Part shown: one piece after another, positions 22,401 through 29,969 of the stretch
Layout: every line of letters begins with the position of its first letter
How positions within the stretch are numbered: the first letter of the stretch is position 1
Source: a virus
Virus record (IMG/VR): IMGVR_UViG_3300042298_002127
Location: 1 to 38,031 of that record
Reading direction: 5' to 3' (one strand)
Length of the DNA stretch: 38,031 nucleotides
Notes under the pieces: generated by a model
The model's database searches: none
The model's input: only the letters and a program-made list of their open reading frames with translations
What the model was told of the DNA's origin: nothing
Position numbers and translations under genes: made by a program

Positions 22401-22734
22401 CTTCCGGGTAAATGGCAGCGGCACCGTTACAAGCACCGGCCAAATCCTGGCGCTGCGTGTCGTGACCGCAGCCGGCGCCGTGACCGTGAGCGCGACGGAT
22501 GATGTGGTGGTAGTAAACAAGACGGTTGGCGCGGCAACGACGGTCAACCTCCCGGCAGGCGTGACTGGGCGCCGCTACACGATCAAGGACGGCAAGGGCG
22601 ATGCCCACGTTAACCACATCACCATCACGCCTGCCGCCGGCAACATCGACGGCGCGGCAACGCTAGTGATTAACGACAACTATGGCCGCGCAACCGTGGC
22701 CTACAACGGAACGCAATGGAATCAAGTGGCATGA
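19453..22734 (+). CDS. Large tail fibre / tailspike-like protein
   Basis: A 1093-residue protein, the largest here. The N terminus ([24 protein letters not shown]...[18 protein letters not shown]) matches a virion-attachment domain I recall from many phage tail proteins. The middle is built of glycine- and threonine-rich beta segments; two similar repeats of about 65 residues begin near residues 468 ([16 protein letters not shown]) and 571 ([16 protein letters not shown]). The last 85 residues ([27 protein letters not shown] ... YNGTQWNQV) form a C-terminal beta domain also common in fibres. It probably sets host range. Part of the body (about 19840-20300) is less G+C-rich than the flanks. 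Confidence 0.85.
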   Translation: MPFVLRDRVREYTDTNGTGAIRVTGVVPGGYQRFTDVLANGDTTLVCVRNAAGQWQTFMATWTTATQTLARTTAYDGSSGAGVNVSFSGEAQEVWINYPANAYDNPWFERVYIGTSPFALTAPTGLRMQSVEAVTDSGANLRVSANLFSTNLTAPKTGYWMFTGDSDAVTFANTTDGMTLNYMGHTVSTNASGGRTTHATFQNVTGAVTAGAGAFHVSGASEIRTEASFGGTAGAARGSVFARNEIAWVQNGSGPHLTQIFADEFDVAVEAEAQVLWKGGVKVVYLDQDARRGLQQDYAYSVGLQASGKAPGVGIAYAMGGVEGWWPLTETSHVMEGITEGGIINGPEAAIGAGIDFSNLARIRESAFKSIGFKVDGLGNLGATVAAGGTLQTSGSVVAKTATVSAIEVLDGGLYGGAITLSMAGGATAAVNAWGIMGSFSIGNNGATHIVGDTFEVLGGTATAKATFTGSISGNVLTVTAVSAGTITNRSVIVGANVVLGTRIIAFDTGAGGSGTYIVDTSQVAASGTIEAGGPAAGIVTRINGSGGVLGFLITNPGRYTALPSTAAVVTGEIAGFTLTVTAVTSGTLAVGMVVTGTGIAANTYITALGTGTGGTGTYTVSIGQAVSSTTITAAGVGVVTTSAGSGIAFTFIPAYTILSVNVTGGGSGYGEFLPPTVSTSATTGVYRAATFKVTMVGVNAPINIGNNYANFLTVTGAAGGSNPTLSTAGSDAIVDLILSGKGAGARIRAERGILQSFTQTASGSVTRFIQSDNNLGGTGGGAFSGNTFNINDTLDNGGTDFYAHYFGHLISGSYTGGRASLRALIQVNSAATTSAMFYTGTNSTAQAGVNLNNGYLCAYTGDARLTSGGSAGLVEAMEIGAGILSGASATFVNVLKISPLRNGVAPTTSYNGLAFSSDGVGQQLLVGIAFGGQEAAGWPIATTGKLIAITNPGGTPAKTVDYGIDFETVACTFSTAAFASPGFRVNGSGTVTSTGQILALRVVTAAGAVTVSATDDVVVVNKTVGAATTVNLPAGVTGRRYTIKDGKGDAHVNHITITPAAGNIDGAATLVINDNYGRATVAYNGTQWNQVA

Positions 22735-22901
22735 CCCTTTCCCCTTCTCTCCCCGCCGATGTGTGGCAGACGCTTTATGCCATGATGCTGGGCCAGCGCC
22801 CGCCATTGGCGATGGAGCGGCAGGCGATCCAGGCGTTTGAGGCTGCGATGCAGGCGGCGCAGCAGCCGCCCGCGCAGCCTGACGCCAACGACGCAAAGTG
22901 A
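22731..22901 (+). CDS. Small protein downstream of the fibre
   Basis: A 56-residue protein overlapping the fibre stop (ATGA). It is a single amphipathic helix ([13 protein letters not shown] ... [18 protein letters not shown]) plus a proline-rich tail. It could be a fibre chaperone or connector; nothing shows which. After it comes about 60 bases without a gene that I can support. Confidence 0.6.
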   Translation: MTLSPSLPADVWQTLYAMMLGQRPPLAMERQAIQAFEAAMQAAQQPPAQPDANDAK

Positions 22902-22961
22902 ATGCGTTCCGGTGAATGGCATTTACCGATATAACTCCGCTCTGATGGTGAGGGTGTCTTG

Positions 22962-23117
22962 ATGCAGAACATGACTGACGATGAAGCGCGATACGTCAAC
23001 GAGACGTATGCTCCGACCTCGCGCATGACGCCGGAAATGTGGCTCCAGGCTGCCAAGGCGTTCGGCAAATACGAGGAATGGCTGGCAGCGAACCCGGCGC
23101 CGGCCGAGCCTGACTGA
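22962..23117 (+). CDS. Tiny protein of unknown function, 51 residues
   Basis: A frame reading MQNMTDDEARYVNETYAPTS and ending PAPAEPD. GAGG lies 8 bases before the ATG, and the stop overlaps the next start by one base (TGATG). It has a helical middle (PEMWLQAAKAFGKYEEWLAA). It lies in the head-assembly block before the scaffold. No family was recognised. Confidence 0.6.
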   Translation: MQNMTDDEARYVNETYAPTSRMTPEMWLQAAKAFGKYEEWLAANPAPAEPD

Positions 23118-23392
23118 TGGCAGGCCCCATTTCCGCCCGGCCGATTTCTGGGCAGGCGGTTTCCGGTGACGCCGACGACCCAGCCGCGCAAGCGGGCAAG
23201 TTCAAGCGCAAGTTTCGCGGGCCGATGGTGAGCGGCCGATACGAAGAGGTGCCCGAGGAAGCGCCGGCCGTGGCGGCCGAGCCGGAACCCGTCCCCTGCC
23301 CAAATTACGACAGCCTCCCGCCCGACGAACGCGCGGTGGTGGATAGGCTGATTGTCGCAACCCGCATGCAACTCACGAGAGGTATTGCTTGA
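23117..23392 (+). CDS. Small acidic protein before the scaffold
   Basis: A 91-residue, mostly disordered protein: proline- and alanine-rich with a lysine-rich patch (KFKRKFRGP) and a C-terminal helix (DERAVVDRLIVATRMQLTRG). Coupled by overlaps on both sides. Position suggests head assembly. No family was recognised. Confidence 0.65.
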   Translation: MAGPISARPISGQAVSGDADDPAAQAGKFKRKFRGPMVSGRYEEVPEEAPAVAAEPEPVPCPNYDSLPPDERAVVDRLIVATRMQLTRGIA

Positions 23393-24246
23393 GCGAGACA
23401 CAGACTGACCCCGCCGCCTATGAGGACACCTCCACCGATACGGAGGCGTTCGCCCCGGAACCGGAAGCGCCGCCGCCTGCGGAAACTGCCGAAGCGGCAC
23501 CCCAGCCGAAACAGACCGTGCCGCTTGCCGTGCTGATGGAGGAACGCGAGGCGCTGAAGCGCGAGCGGGCCGAGCGGGCGCGGCTGCAAGAGCAGATGGA
23601 GCGCGGCAACGAACGGTTGCAGCAGTTGCTTCACCAGTTCCAGCCGCCGCAGCAGCCGCGCGAGCCGGTGCCGGATATCAACACCGACCCCGTGGGCTTC
23701 TTCAAGGCGCAGCTTGACGCCACGCAGCGCGAGCTTGCCGAGGTGAAGCAGTTCCGCGACCAGTCGGCGCAGCAGTCGCAGGCGCAGCACCAGCAGCAGC
23801 AGTTTTTGGCCAGCTACCAGGCCGACGCGGCGCAGTTCGCCCAGCGCGCGCCGGATTTCGGCGAGGCTTACAACCACGTCACGCAGTTGCTTCTGCAAGA
23901 CTACATGGAAATCGGCTATCCCGCGCAGGAGGCCCGCGCGGAATTGCAGGAGCAGGAGCGCAAGATTGCGGAACGTGCCTTTCGCGATGGCCGCAGCCCG
24001 GCAGAGGCCATTTACAAGCTGGCCAAATCGCGCGGCTTCTCTGCCAAATCCCCGCCGGCAGAGGCCCGTATCGACGCGATGCAGCGGGGCCAGCAGGCGG
24101 CGCGCAGCACGGCCGGCGGCAACACGCGCGCGGCCGGCGACGGCATGACCTTCGCCGAACTGGCCAACATGCCCAGCGATCAGTTCGACGCGCTCTACCG
24201 CAAGAATCCGGCGCTTGTTGATAAACTGATGCGATCCGGCGGTTGA
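23389..24246 (+). CDS. Scaffolding protein
   Basis: A 285-residue, highly charged, helical protein. Residues 1-48 are acidic and proline-rich; 49-135 are coiled coil with many Q and E (REALKRERAERARLQEQMER, then QQSQAQHQQQQ); the C-terminal part includes PAEAIYKLAKSRG and ends MTFAELANMPSDQFDALYRK, a helix typical of scaffold-coat contact. Located directly before the major capsid gene, as usual. The start is TTG, overlapping the upstream stop as TTGA, with GAGAGG 6 bases upstream; no other start precedes the conserved region. Scaffold is expelled or cleaved on maturation. Confidence 0.8.
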   Translation: MSETQTDPAAYEDTSTDTEAFAPEPEAPPPAETAEAAPQPKQTVPLAVLMEEREALKRERAERARLQEQMERGNERLQQLLHQFQPPQQPREPVPDINTDPVGFFKAQLDATQRELAEVKQFRDQSAQQSQAQHQQQQFLASYQADAAQFAQRAPDFGEAYNHVTQLLLQDYMEIGYPAQEARAELQEQERKIAERAFRDGRSPAEAIYKLAKSRGFSAKSPPAEARIDAMQRGQQAARSTAGGNTRAAGDGMTFAELANMPSDQFDALYRKNPALVDKLMRSGG

Positions 24247-24271
24247 CAACCGCTAACTATCGCGGTTAAAG
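24243..24271 (+). promoter_or_regulatory. Late promoter-like element 2, before major capsid
   Basis: TTGACA (24243-24248, containing the scaffold stop codon), 17 bases, then TTAAAG. The spacer has AACCGC-N8-GCGGTT and TAAC-N7-GTTA inverted repeats. The sequence matches element 1 at 13012-13040, so both are probably bound by the same factors. It would provide extra capsid mRNA. Confidence 0.6.
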
Positions 24272-24450
24272 TCACCGGCAAGCCGTCGTGCGTCTAGCGA
24301 CGTAAACATTGGACGTTTCGCCAGCCCTGCGCATGGGCGCCGTTCGGCCACGGACTCAGGCCGTTTCGCCATCGCCCCGCGTGAGAGGGCGTTTCGTTCG
24401 CTAGGCACGCAGCCCAGCACTGGAACAATCTCTCACACATAGGTGCAACG
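24272..24450 (+). promoter_or_regulatory. Long structured leader of the major capsid gene
   Basis: About 180 bases without a gene. It begins with GCAAGCC and CGTGCG blocks shared with the region after element 1, has a hairpin CGTCG-N9-CGACG (24284-24302) without a T run, and carries CGTTTCGCCA at 24314 and 24362 plus CGTTTCG at 24390. AGGTG lies 6 bases before the capsid ATG. Probable role is mRNA stability or translational boost. Confidence 0.5.
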
Positions 24451-25503
24451 ATGGCTGATACCTCCTTTGGGGTAAACCATCCGCTCGCCGTGAAGGCTTG
24501 GCGTAAGCGTCTGCATGTCGAATCCCTCAAGCAGATGTGGTTTTCCAAGTTCATCGGCAGCGGTCCCACGTCCGTCATTCAGAAGGTCGACGAACTGCGC
24601 AAGGGTCCAGGTGACCGCGTGCGCGTTGGCCTGCGGATGCAGCTTTCCGGCTCCGGCATTCAGGGCGATGCCTCGCTGGAAGGCAACGAAGAGGCCCTGA
24701 CGCTCTACAACGATGATGTTCTGATCAATCAGATTCGTCACGCGGTGGTGAGCGGCGGCAAGATGTCGGAACAGCGCGTTCCGTTCAGCGTGCGTGAAGA
24801 GTCCATGCAGGCTCTCGCCGACTGGTGGGCGCAGCGTGATGAAGTGGCGATTGCCAACCAGCTTTGCGGCAACACCACGCAGACTAACACCGCTTTCACC
24901 GGCAACAACTCGGCCACGGCGCCGTCCAGCAACAACCTGCTGGTTGCGGGCGAAACCGCCGAGGCTTCGCTTTCCACGGCGGCGGCGCATCAGTTCTCGC
25001 TCACGCTGCTGGATCGTGCCGTGGCGCGCGCCAAGACCCTCACGCCGATGATCAAGCCCATTCGGATCAACGGCGACGAGTATTACGTCGCGTTCCTGCA
25101 TCCGTTCCAGGTCTACCAGATGCGGACCAGCACCAGCACGGTGCAGTGGGCAGATATCCAGAAGTCGGCGATGGCCGGCGCCCGTTCGGCGGACTCGCCG
25201 ATCTTTACTGGCATGCTCGGCATGTATAACGGCGTCGTGCTGCACGAGTGCCCGTATATGCCCAGCTTCTCGCTTGGCTCCTCAACCTCGGCGTATCGCG
25301 CCGTGTTCGCGGGTGCGCAGGCGGCGCTTTGGGCCAGCGGCGGCGATGGCTCGGATTCCAGCATGTCGTGGTCGGAAGAGATGTTCGACTACGGGAACAA
25401 GCTGGGCGTCTCGGCTGGCCGCATCTACGGGTGCAAAAAGGCGGTGTTCAATTCCCAGGATTTCGGGGTGATCACCATGGCCACTCACTCGCCGCAGCCG
25501 TAA
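24451..25503 (+). CDS. Major capsid protein, N4-gp56 family
   Basis: A 350-residue capsid protein that I recognise as the N4-gp56 family: VKAWRKRLHVESLKQMWFSKFIG near the start, then GDRVRVGLRMQLSGSGIQGD, LEGNEEALTLYNDDVLINQIRHAV and MSEQRVPFSVREESMQAL. The middle (FLHPFQVYQMRT) and the end (YGNKLGVSAGRIYGCKKAVFNSQDFGVI) also fit. It folds as HK97-type coat and forms the head shell. It has its own upstream promoter-like element and leader, consistent with the need for hundreds of copies. Confidence 0.93.
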   Translation: MADTSFGVNHPLAVKAWRKRLHVESLKQMWFSKFIGSGPTSVIQKVDELRKGPGDRVRVGLRMQLSGSGIQGDASLEGNEEALTLYNDDVLINQIRHAVVSGGKMSEQRVPFSVREESMQALADWWAQRDEVAIANQLCGNTTQTNTAFTGNNSATAPSSNNLLVAGETAEASLSTAAAHQFSLTLLDRAVARAKTLTPMIKPIRINGDEYYVAFLHPFQVYQMRTSTSTVQWADIQKSAMAGARSADSPIFTGMLGMYNGVVLHECPYMPSFSLGSSTSAYRAVFAGAQAALWASGGDGSDSSMSWSEEMFDYGNKLGVSAGRIYGCKKAVFNSQDFGVITMATHSPQP

Positions 25504-25516
25504 GGAGGGCAAGCAC

Positions 25517-25981
25517 ATGGCCACGAAAACCGCTGATGCTGGGCATGATTTCGTCCAGCCCCGCAGCAACTACAACGCCATCACCTACATGGTGTCCAAC
25601 TACGTCGCCAACGGTTCCACCGTTTCGGCCGGTGACGTGTTCCTGATGGCGAAAATCCCGCACGGCGCCACCATCGTTGACCTCAAGTTCTTCGGCCGCG
25701 CTTCGGCGGGCGGTGGGACGGTGTTCAACCTTGGCACCACGACTAGCGCATCGCTGTTTGGGCCGGTGACGATTTCGGCGACGCATCAGTTCATCGCGGT
25801 CGGGCAGACGGCCGGCACCTCTGCAACGCAGCAGATGCCGTTTCTTGTCAGCCTGTCGGACGATGCAACCCCGCGCCACATCACTCTGGCCCTGACGGTG
25901 GCAACGGCAACGTCGCCGACTGCGACCTCTTCCTTTGGGCTGATGGTCGGATACCTAATGCCGGGCGAGGCTGGCCCGTAA
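25517..25981 (+). CDS. Probable head decoration or minor capsid protein
   Basis: A 154-residue beta-rich protein directly after the capsid gene, with a strong AAGGAGGG site about 7 bases before the ATG. Segments GDVFLMAKIPHGATIVDLKFFG and ITLALTVATATS are strands of a jelly-roll-like domain. Genes in this position next to N4-gp56 capsids usually encode a head protein; the exact function is inferred. Its transcript ends at the UUCG-loop terminator. Confidence 0.7.
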   Translation: MATKTADAGHDFVQPRSNYNAITYMVSNYVANGSTVSAGDVFLMAKIPHGATIVDLKFFGRASAGGGTVFNLGTTTSASLFGPVTISATHQFIAVGQTAGTSATQQMPFLVSLSDDATPRHITLALTVATATSPTATSSFGLMVGYLMPGEAGP

Positions 25982-25997
25982 CCAGCCGATCAACGGG

Positions 25998-26019
25998 AGG
26001 GGGGCTTCGGCCCCCCTTT
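25998..26019 (+). terminator. Intrinsic terminator with UUCG tetraloop
   Basis: AGGGGGGC (25998-26005) pairs with GCCCCCCT (26010-26017) around TTCG, the extra-stable C(UUCG)G loop, followed by TTT. It ends the capsid transcript and insulates the glycosyltransferase cassette. The short T run suggests partial termination, so downstream genes are made at a lower level. Confidence 0.8.
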
Positions 26020-26036
26020 CCATTTGTGGAGATTGC

Positions 26037-27371
26037 ATGCGGCCCGTGATCGAATTTCTCCGCGAGGGCGAGGCGCTGTTGCAGGCGCACAAGTGGCAAG
26101 AGGCCGCAAAGATTTTCGATGCGGTGCTGTCCAAGCAGCCCAAGATTGCCGAAGCCGCGAATGGGCTAGGCATCGCGCATCATCATCTGGGCAACATCGG
26201 CTCGGCCATCGCTGCGTTTTCGCACGCAACGCTGGTGGCGCAAGAGCATCCCGACGTGTGGGCCAACTTCGGCGCGACGCTGCGGTTTGCCGGTCATATC
26301 GAGTGGGGCCGGGCGGCTTACGAACGGGCGTTGAAGGCGGCGCCCAACCATGCCGGCGCGCTGAACGGCATGTGCGGCAGCTACGTAAACGAAGGCAACC
26401 CGGCGGAGGGCGTTCGCTGGGGCGAACGTGCCGTTGCCGCGCCGGATGCCCCGTTGCCTGCGCATTTGAACCTCGCGCTGTGCCTGATGGAGCTCGGCCG
26501 GTGGGATGAGGCGTGGCCGCATTGGCGCCGTCGCGTGGTGCCGGGATGTGTGGAGCGACATTACCCCGGCGACCGCTGGCGCGGCGAGGATGTGGATTGG
26601 TTAATCGCCCACGGCGAGCAGGGCCTCGGCGATGAAGTGATGTTCCTTGGTTGCCTGCCGGAACTGATAGACCGGGCGCATCGGGGCGTTGTGATCGAGG
26701 TGAACCCGCGTCTAGTGCCGTTGGTGCGCCAGTCGTTCCCGCAGGCTACCGTGATCGGCCGGGCGGAGGAATACCGCCATCCCGGCGACGGCGTGATTGC
26801 CCACGTGGCGCTGGGGGATTTGCCCGAACTGTGCGCGGGCGGCATCCCTCCGAAGCGGAGCGGGTATCTGCGCGCGCCGGGTGGGCTACTGTCCACCGAT
26901 GCCGTTCTGCTGGCCATGCGCGGCGGCACGATGCAGACCCATGACTACCTTCGCAACCCGCCCGTGGACGCTTGGCGCCCCGTGGTGGAAGCGATCCGCG
27001 CCGTGGGGCTGCGGCCGGTGTCTATCCAGTATGGCCCCGATGGGCCGGGCATGGCGGCGGCGCTGGGCATTGAACACGACGCGGATGCGGCGGGCGACCT
27101 GACGCGCCAGGCCGAGGCTATCGCGGCTGCGGTGGCGCTGGTGAGTGTGCAGCAGACGGCCTTGCACCTCGGCGGGGCGGTGGGCGCGCATGTGCTGGGC
27201 ATCGTGTCCAATAAGCCCGCGTGGCGCTACGGGATCACGGGCGACATGCCTTGGTATGAGACGGTGGACCTCTACCGGCAGGCGGCGGACGAAAGCGATT
27301 GGGCCCCGGTGATGGGGCGCGTGGTAGACGCGCTGCGGTATGTGTGGAAGCGCGAGGAGTGCGCGGCGTAA
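26037..27371 (+). CDS. TPR-containing glycosyltransferase
   Basis: A 444-residue protein. Residues 1-165 contain four or so tetratricopeptide repeats (EGEALLQAHKWQEAAKIF; ANGLGIAHHHLGNIGSAIAAF; WANFGATLRFAGHIEWGRAAY; LNLALCLMELGRWDEAW). Residues about 180-440 form a GT-B type transferase domain with the family signature WRGEDVDWLIAHGEQGLGDEVMF (181-203), as in bacterial TPR glycosyltransferases related to the O-GlcNAc type. It would add sugar to a protein or glycan, perhaps a virion protein. GGAG lies 5 bases before the ATG. It forms a three-gene cassette with the next two genes. Confidence 0.85.
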   Translation: MRPVIEFLREGEALLQAHKWQEAAKIFDAVLSKQPKIAEAANGLGIAHHHLGNIGSAIAAFSHATLVAQEHPDVWANFGATLRFAGHIEWGRAAYERALKAAPNHAGALNGMCGSYVNEGNPAEGVRWGERAVAAPDAPLPAHLNLALCLMELGRWDEAWPHWRRRVVPGCVERHYPGDRWRGEDVDWLIAHGEQGLGDEVMFLGCLPELIDRAHRGVVIEVNPRLVPLVRQSFPQATVIGRAEEYRHPGDGVIAHVALGDLPELCAGGIPPKRSGYLRAPGGLLSTDAVLLAMRGGTMQTHDYLRNPPVDAWRPVVEAIRAVGLRPVSIQYGPDGPGMAAALGIEHDADAAGDLTRQAEAIAAAVALVSVQQTALHLGGAVGAHVLGIVSNKPAWRYGITGDMPWYETVDLYRQAADESDWAPVMGRVVDALRYVWKREECAA

Positions 27372-27880
27372 TGCTGATCACAGAATCCTACCGCGCCGCA
27401 AACGCCCACCTCCACGCCACCACGGACTTTGGCACCACGGCGCCGCGCTTCGAGCGGTCCATCCGGCACATGGCCAATCTGTATAAGGCGGTGTCGTTTC
27501 TCGACTACGGCAGCGGCGGCAACAGGTGGGTGGCGAAGATGTTCCCGCTTGCTGCGGTGCAGTCCTACGACCCCGCCATTCCCGACCTTGCCGCCCCCGC
27601 CGCGCCGGCCGACATGTTGATTTCCTGCGACGTGCTTGAGCATATCGAACCGGAATTGCTGGGCAACGTGTTGCAAGACATGAAGCGATGCACGCGCCAT
27701 TGCGCGTTCGTCACCATCGCCACGCGCCCGGCGAAGAAGGTTCTGCCCGATGGGCGCAACGCTCATCTGATTGTGCAGCCCGCCGACTGGTGGCTTCCGC
27801 GTGTGTCTGGGCTGTTCAATGTCCGGGCGTTCTTCAACCCGGCAGATCAGGAAATCGAACTGTGGCTGGAACCGCGATGA
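27371..27880 (+). CDS. SAM-dependent methyltransferase, class I
   Basis: A 169-residue Rossmann-fold methyltransferase. Motif I FLDYGSGGN is at 43-51, the acidic D67 follows in SYDPA, and motif IV DVLEHI is at 87-92. It is short for the class, with no extra domain. The start overlaps the stop of the TPR glycosyltransferase (TAATG), and its own stop overlaps the next gene, so the three are translated together. The likely target is a sugar or glycan added by its partners, not DNA; that is inferred from context. Confidence 0.8.
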   Translation: MLITESYRAANAHLHATTDFGTTAPRFERSIRHMANLYKAVSFLDYGSGGNRWVAKMFPLAAVQSYDPAIPDLAAPAAPADMLISCDVLEHIEPELLGNVLQDMKRCTRHCAFVTIATRPAKKVLPDGRNAHLIVQPADWWLPRVSGLFNVRAFFNPADQEIELWLEPR

Positions 27881-28611
27881 ACGTCGTTATCGGCTACGAC
27901 CCGCGCGAATGGGAAGCCTATCAGGTGTGCGCGGCGTCCCTGCGTCGCCATGCCTCGCGTCCGGTCAACATCATCCCGCTTGACCTCGCCGACTTGCGCG
28001 AGGCGGGCTTGTATGACCGGCCGTTCCGCGTGGATGAAACGGGCCAGATGTGGGACGAACGCGACAAGCGGCCGTTTAGCGTGGCCTTCTCGTTCTCCCG
28101 CTTTCTTGTGCCGTTCGTCGTGGCCAAGGGGCCGGCGCTGTTCGTGGACTGCGACTTCGTGTTTCGGCAGGACGTGGCGCGGTTGTTCGCCGAGTTTGAT
28201 CCGCTTTACGCCGTCCAAGTGGTGAAGCACGACCACCGCCCCGCCGGCACGATGAAGATGGATGGCATCAGCCAAGGCCAATACAACCGCAAGAACTGGT
28301 CTAGCTGCGTGCTGTGGAACGTGGATCACCACGCCAACCGCAGCCTGACGACGCACGCGGTGAACACGTGGGCGGGGCGTGACCTGCATGCGTTCAAGTG
28401 GCTGTCCGACTGCTACATCGGCAGCCTGCCGGAAAAGTGGAACTGGTTGGCCGATGCCTCGCCCACGTGCGGCGGCGATCCGGCGGACATTGGCGCCATC
28501 CACTACACCAGCGGCGGGCCGTGGTTCCCGCACATGCAGGATTGCCCTTTTGCCGGTGTGTGGCTGGCCGAACGGGCGGCGATGCGGCGGGCTATGGCGG
28601 AGGCTGTTTAA
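27877..28611 (+). CDS. GT8-like glycosyltransferase
   Basis: A 244-residue GT-A type transferase. It begins MNVVIGYDPREWEAYQVCAASL, then the acidic metal-binding DCD at 91-93 (ALFVDCDFVF), and later GAIHYTSGGPW, the second metal-ligand region typical of GT8-like enzymes. Such enzymes use nucleotide sugars. It completes the glycan cassette. The ATG overlaps the methyltransferase stop. The acceptor cannot be told from sequence. Confidence 0.82.
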   Translation: MNVVIGYDPREWEAYQVCAASLRRHASRPVNIIPLDLADLREAGLYDRPFRVDETGQMWDERDKRPFSVAFSFSRFLVPFVVAKGPALFVDCDFVFRQDVARLFAEFDPLYAVQVVKHDHRPAGTMKMDGISQGQYNRKNWSSCVLWNVDHHANRSLTTHAVNTWAGRDLHAFKWLSDCYIGSLPEKWNWLADASPTCGGDPADIGAIHYTSGGPWFPHMQDCPFAGVWLAERAAMRRAMAEAV

Positions 28612-29238
28612 ATGCCATCCCTCGGCACGATGAAAGCTCGCATCGCGGACGAACTGGCCCGCGACGATCTTACCAGCCAAATCGCGGCGGCTATCGTGTC
28701 GGCGGTGGCGCACTACGAGCGGCGCCCGTGGTGGTTCATGGAAACCGAGGGCACGTTCAACACCGCGCCGGGGACGGATGCTTACACGACCTCCACGGCC
28801 ACGTTCCTTTCGACGCTAGTTGACGAAGATTCCCTGACGATGACGGTGAACGGCTCGAAGGAACCCCTGCGCAAGATCGCGTTTGCGGAGATGCAGGATT
28901 ACCGCATCGACACCGTGCCATCCGGCCCGCCGACGCATTATGCGATGTATCGCCAGCGGGTCTACGTGCATCCGGTGCCGGATCGCACCTACTCGGCCAC
29001 GGTGTTTTTCACGGGAAACATCGGCCTGCCAGCGGCGGACGGTGACAGCAACTCGTGGACCAATGAAGGCGAGGAACTGATTCGGCTTCGTGCCAAGGCG
29101 GATTTGTTCGAGAACGTCATCCGCGACTACGCCGAGGCGGACCGGATGCGCGGGCGGGAGATGGAAGTGCTCCGGTCCCTCCAAGGGCTGCACAGCAACC
29201 GCACGGCGACCGGCTTCCTTGTCGCGGAGGACTTCTAG
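28612..29238 (+). CDS. Head-tail adaptor, P22 gp4-like
   Basis: A 208-residue protein. The N terminus (SLGTMKARIADELARDDLTSQ...AIVSAVAHYERRPWWFME) and the central and end regions (PPTHYAMYRQRVYVHPVPD; GEELIRLRAKADLFENVI) match the phage adaptor family as I recall it, which binds below the portal and closes the head. GGAGG lies 8 bases before the ATG. It follows the glycan cassette without a gap. Confidence 0.82.
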   Translation: MPSLGTMKARIADELARDDLTSQIAAAIVSAVAHYERRPWWFMETEGTFNTAPGTDAYTTSTATFLSTLVDEDSLTMTVNGSKEPLRKIAFAEMQDYRIDTVPSGPPTHYAMYRQRVYVHPVPDRTYSATVFFTGNIGLPAADGDSNSWTNEGEELIRLRAKADLFENVIRDYAEADRMRGREMEVLRSLQGLHSNRTATGFLVAEDF

Positions 29239-29969
29239 TGTCCCAGACGTGGAACGCGCACATCAGCATGGTGAACGGCTTGCTTGATGCCGAGCGAGCG
29301 CGCCGGCAGGAGCGGCAGTTTGCAGCGGCGACCACGCGAGCGCAGCAACAGGCGGCGTTCGCGCCGGCCCCGCAAATGTTCACGTTTTTTGACGAAGGCG
29401 GCGGCGGGGCGAACGACACGGCGACCGCCGCCGCGCCAACGGACAACGGATCGCGCTGGGGTGGCGGGTTCCCGAACTCGGCGACCATCGGCAAGGCGCT
29501 GGACATGAACCCCATGGCCTCGCGAGCGGGGATCACGGCGCTGGGGCTGCTGGGCGGGCCTGCTTTCGGGATGGGCCTCGGCGCGATGAACGCCTTTGGC
29601 AACATCGCGAACACGACCAACAACGTCGGCATGCTGTCGGGCCTCGGCGTCAACCCCGGCTTTGGCTCGACGGTGGGCGGGCTGCTGGGGTTCAACGGCC
29701 TGGCGGGCGACTACACGGACGCGCTTAACGCCGCGATGGCGGGGAGGTATGACGGATTTGCCAACCTCTCCCCAGCGCAGGCGGATGGGTTCAATTTCGG
29801 CGGGTGGGCGGATATCGCGGCGGCGATGGGGCCAACTGCGGGAATGGCCCCGATGGGCGCCGTTGACGTTGCCGACATGCAAAACCCCGGCGACCTGTCG
29901 GGCGGCGGTGGTTGGGGTGGCGGCGGGTTTGGCGGGCTGGGTGGTGGTATGGGGGGGCTGTTCGGTTGA
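29238..29969 (+). CDS. Gly-rich virion protein, possible ejection-associated
   Basis: A 243-residue protein started by GTG overlapping the upstream TAG. An N-terminal helix (LDAERARRQERQFAAATTRAQQQAAF) is followed by glycine-, alanine- and methionine-rich hydrophobic stretches (ITALGLLGGPAFGMGLGAM) and a poly-Gly end. The pattern fits proteins injected with DNA or inserted in the membrane. No family was recognised. Confidence 0.6.
   Translation: MSQTWNAHISMVNGLLDAERARRQERQFAAATTRAQQQAAFAPAPQMFTFFDEGGGGANDTATAAAPTDNGSRWGGGFPNSATIGKALDMNPMASRAGITALGLLGGPAFGMGLGAMNAFGNIANTTNNVGMLSGLGVNPGFGSTVGGLLGFNGLAGDYTDALNAAMAGRYDGFANLSPAQADGFNFGGWADIAAAMGPTAGMAPMGAVDVADMQNPGDLSGGGGWGGGGFGGLGGGMGGLFG

Noticed and set aside
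18323-22734. Diversity-generating retroelement target in the tail genes
   Set aside because: No reverse transcriptase and no template/variable repeat pair was seen.
24303-24450. Small gene in the capsid leader
   Set aside because: No coding frame with a ribosome site; hairpins and repeats fit an untranslated leader better.
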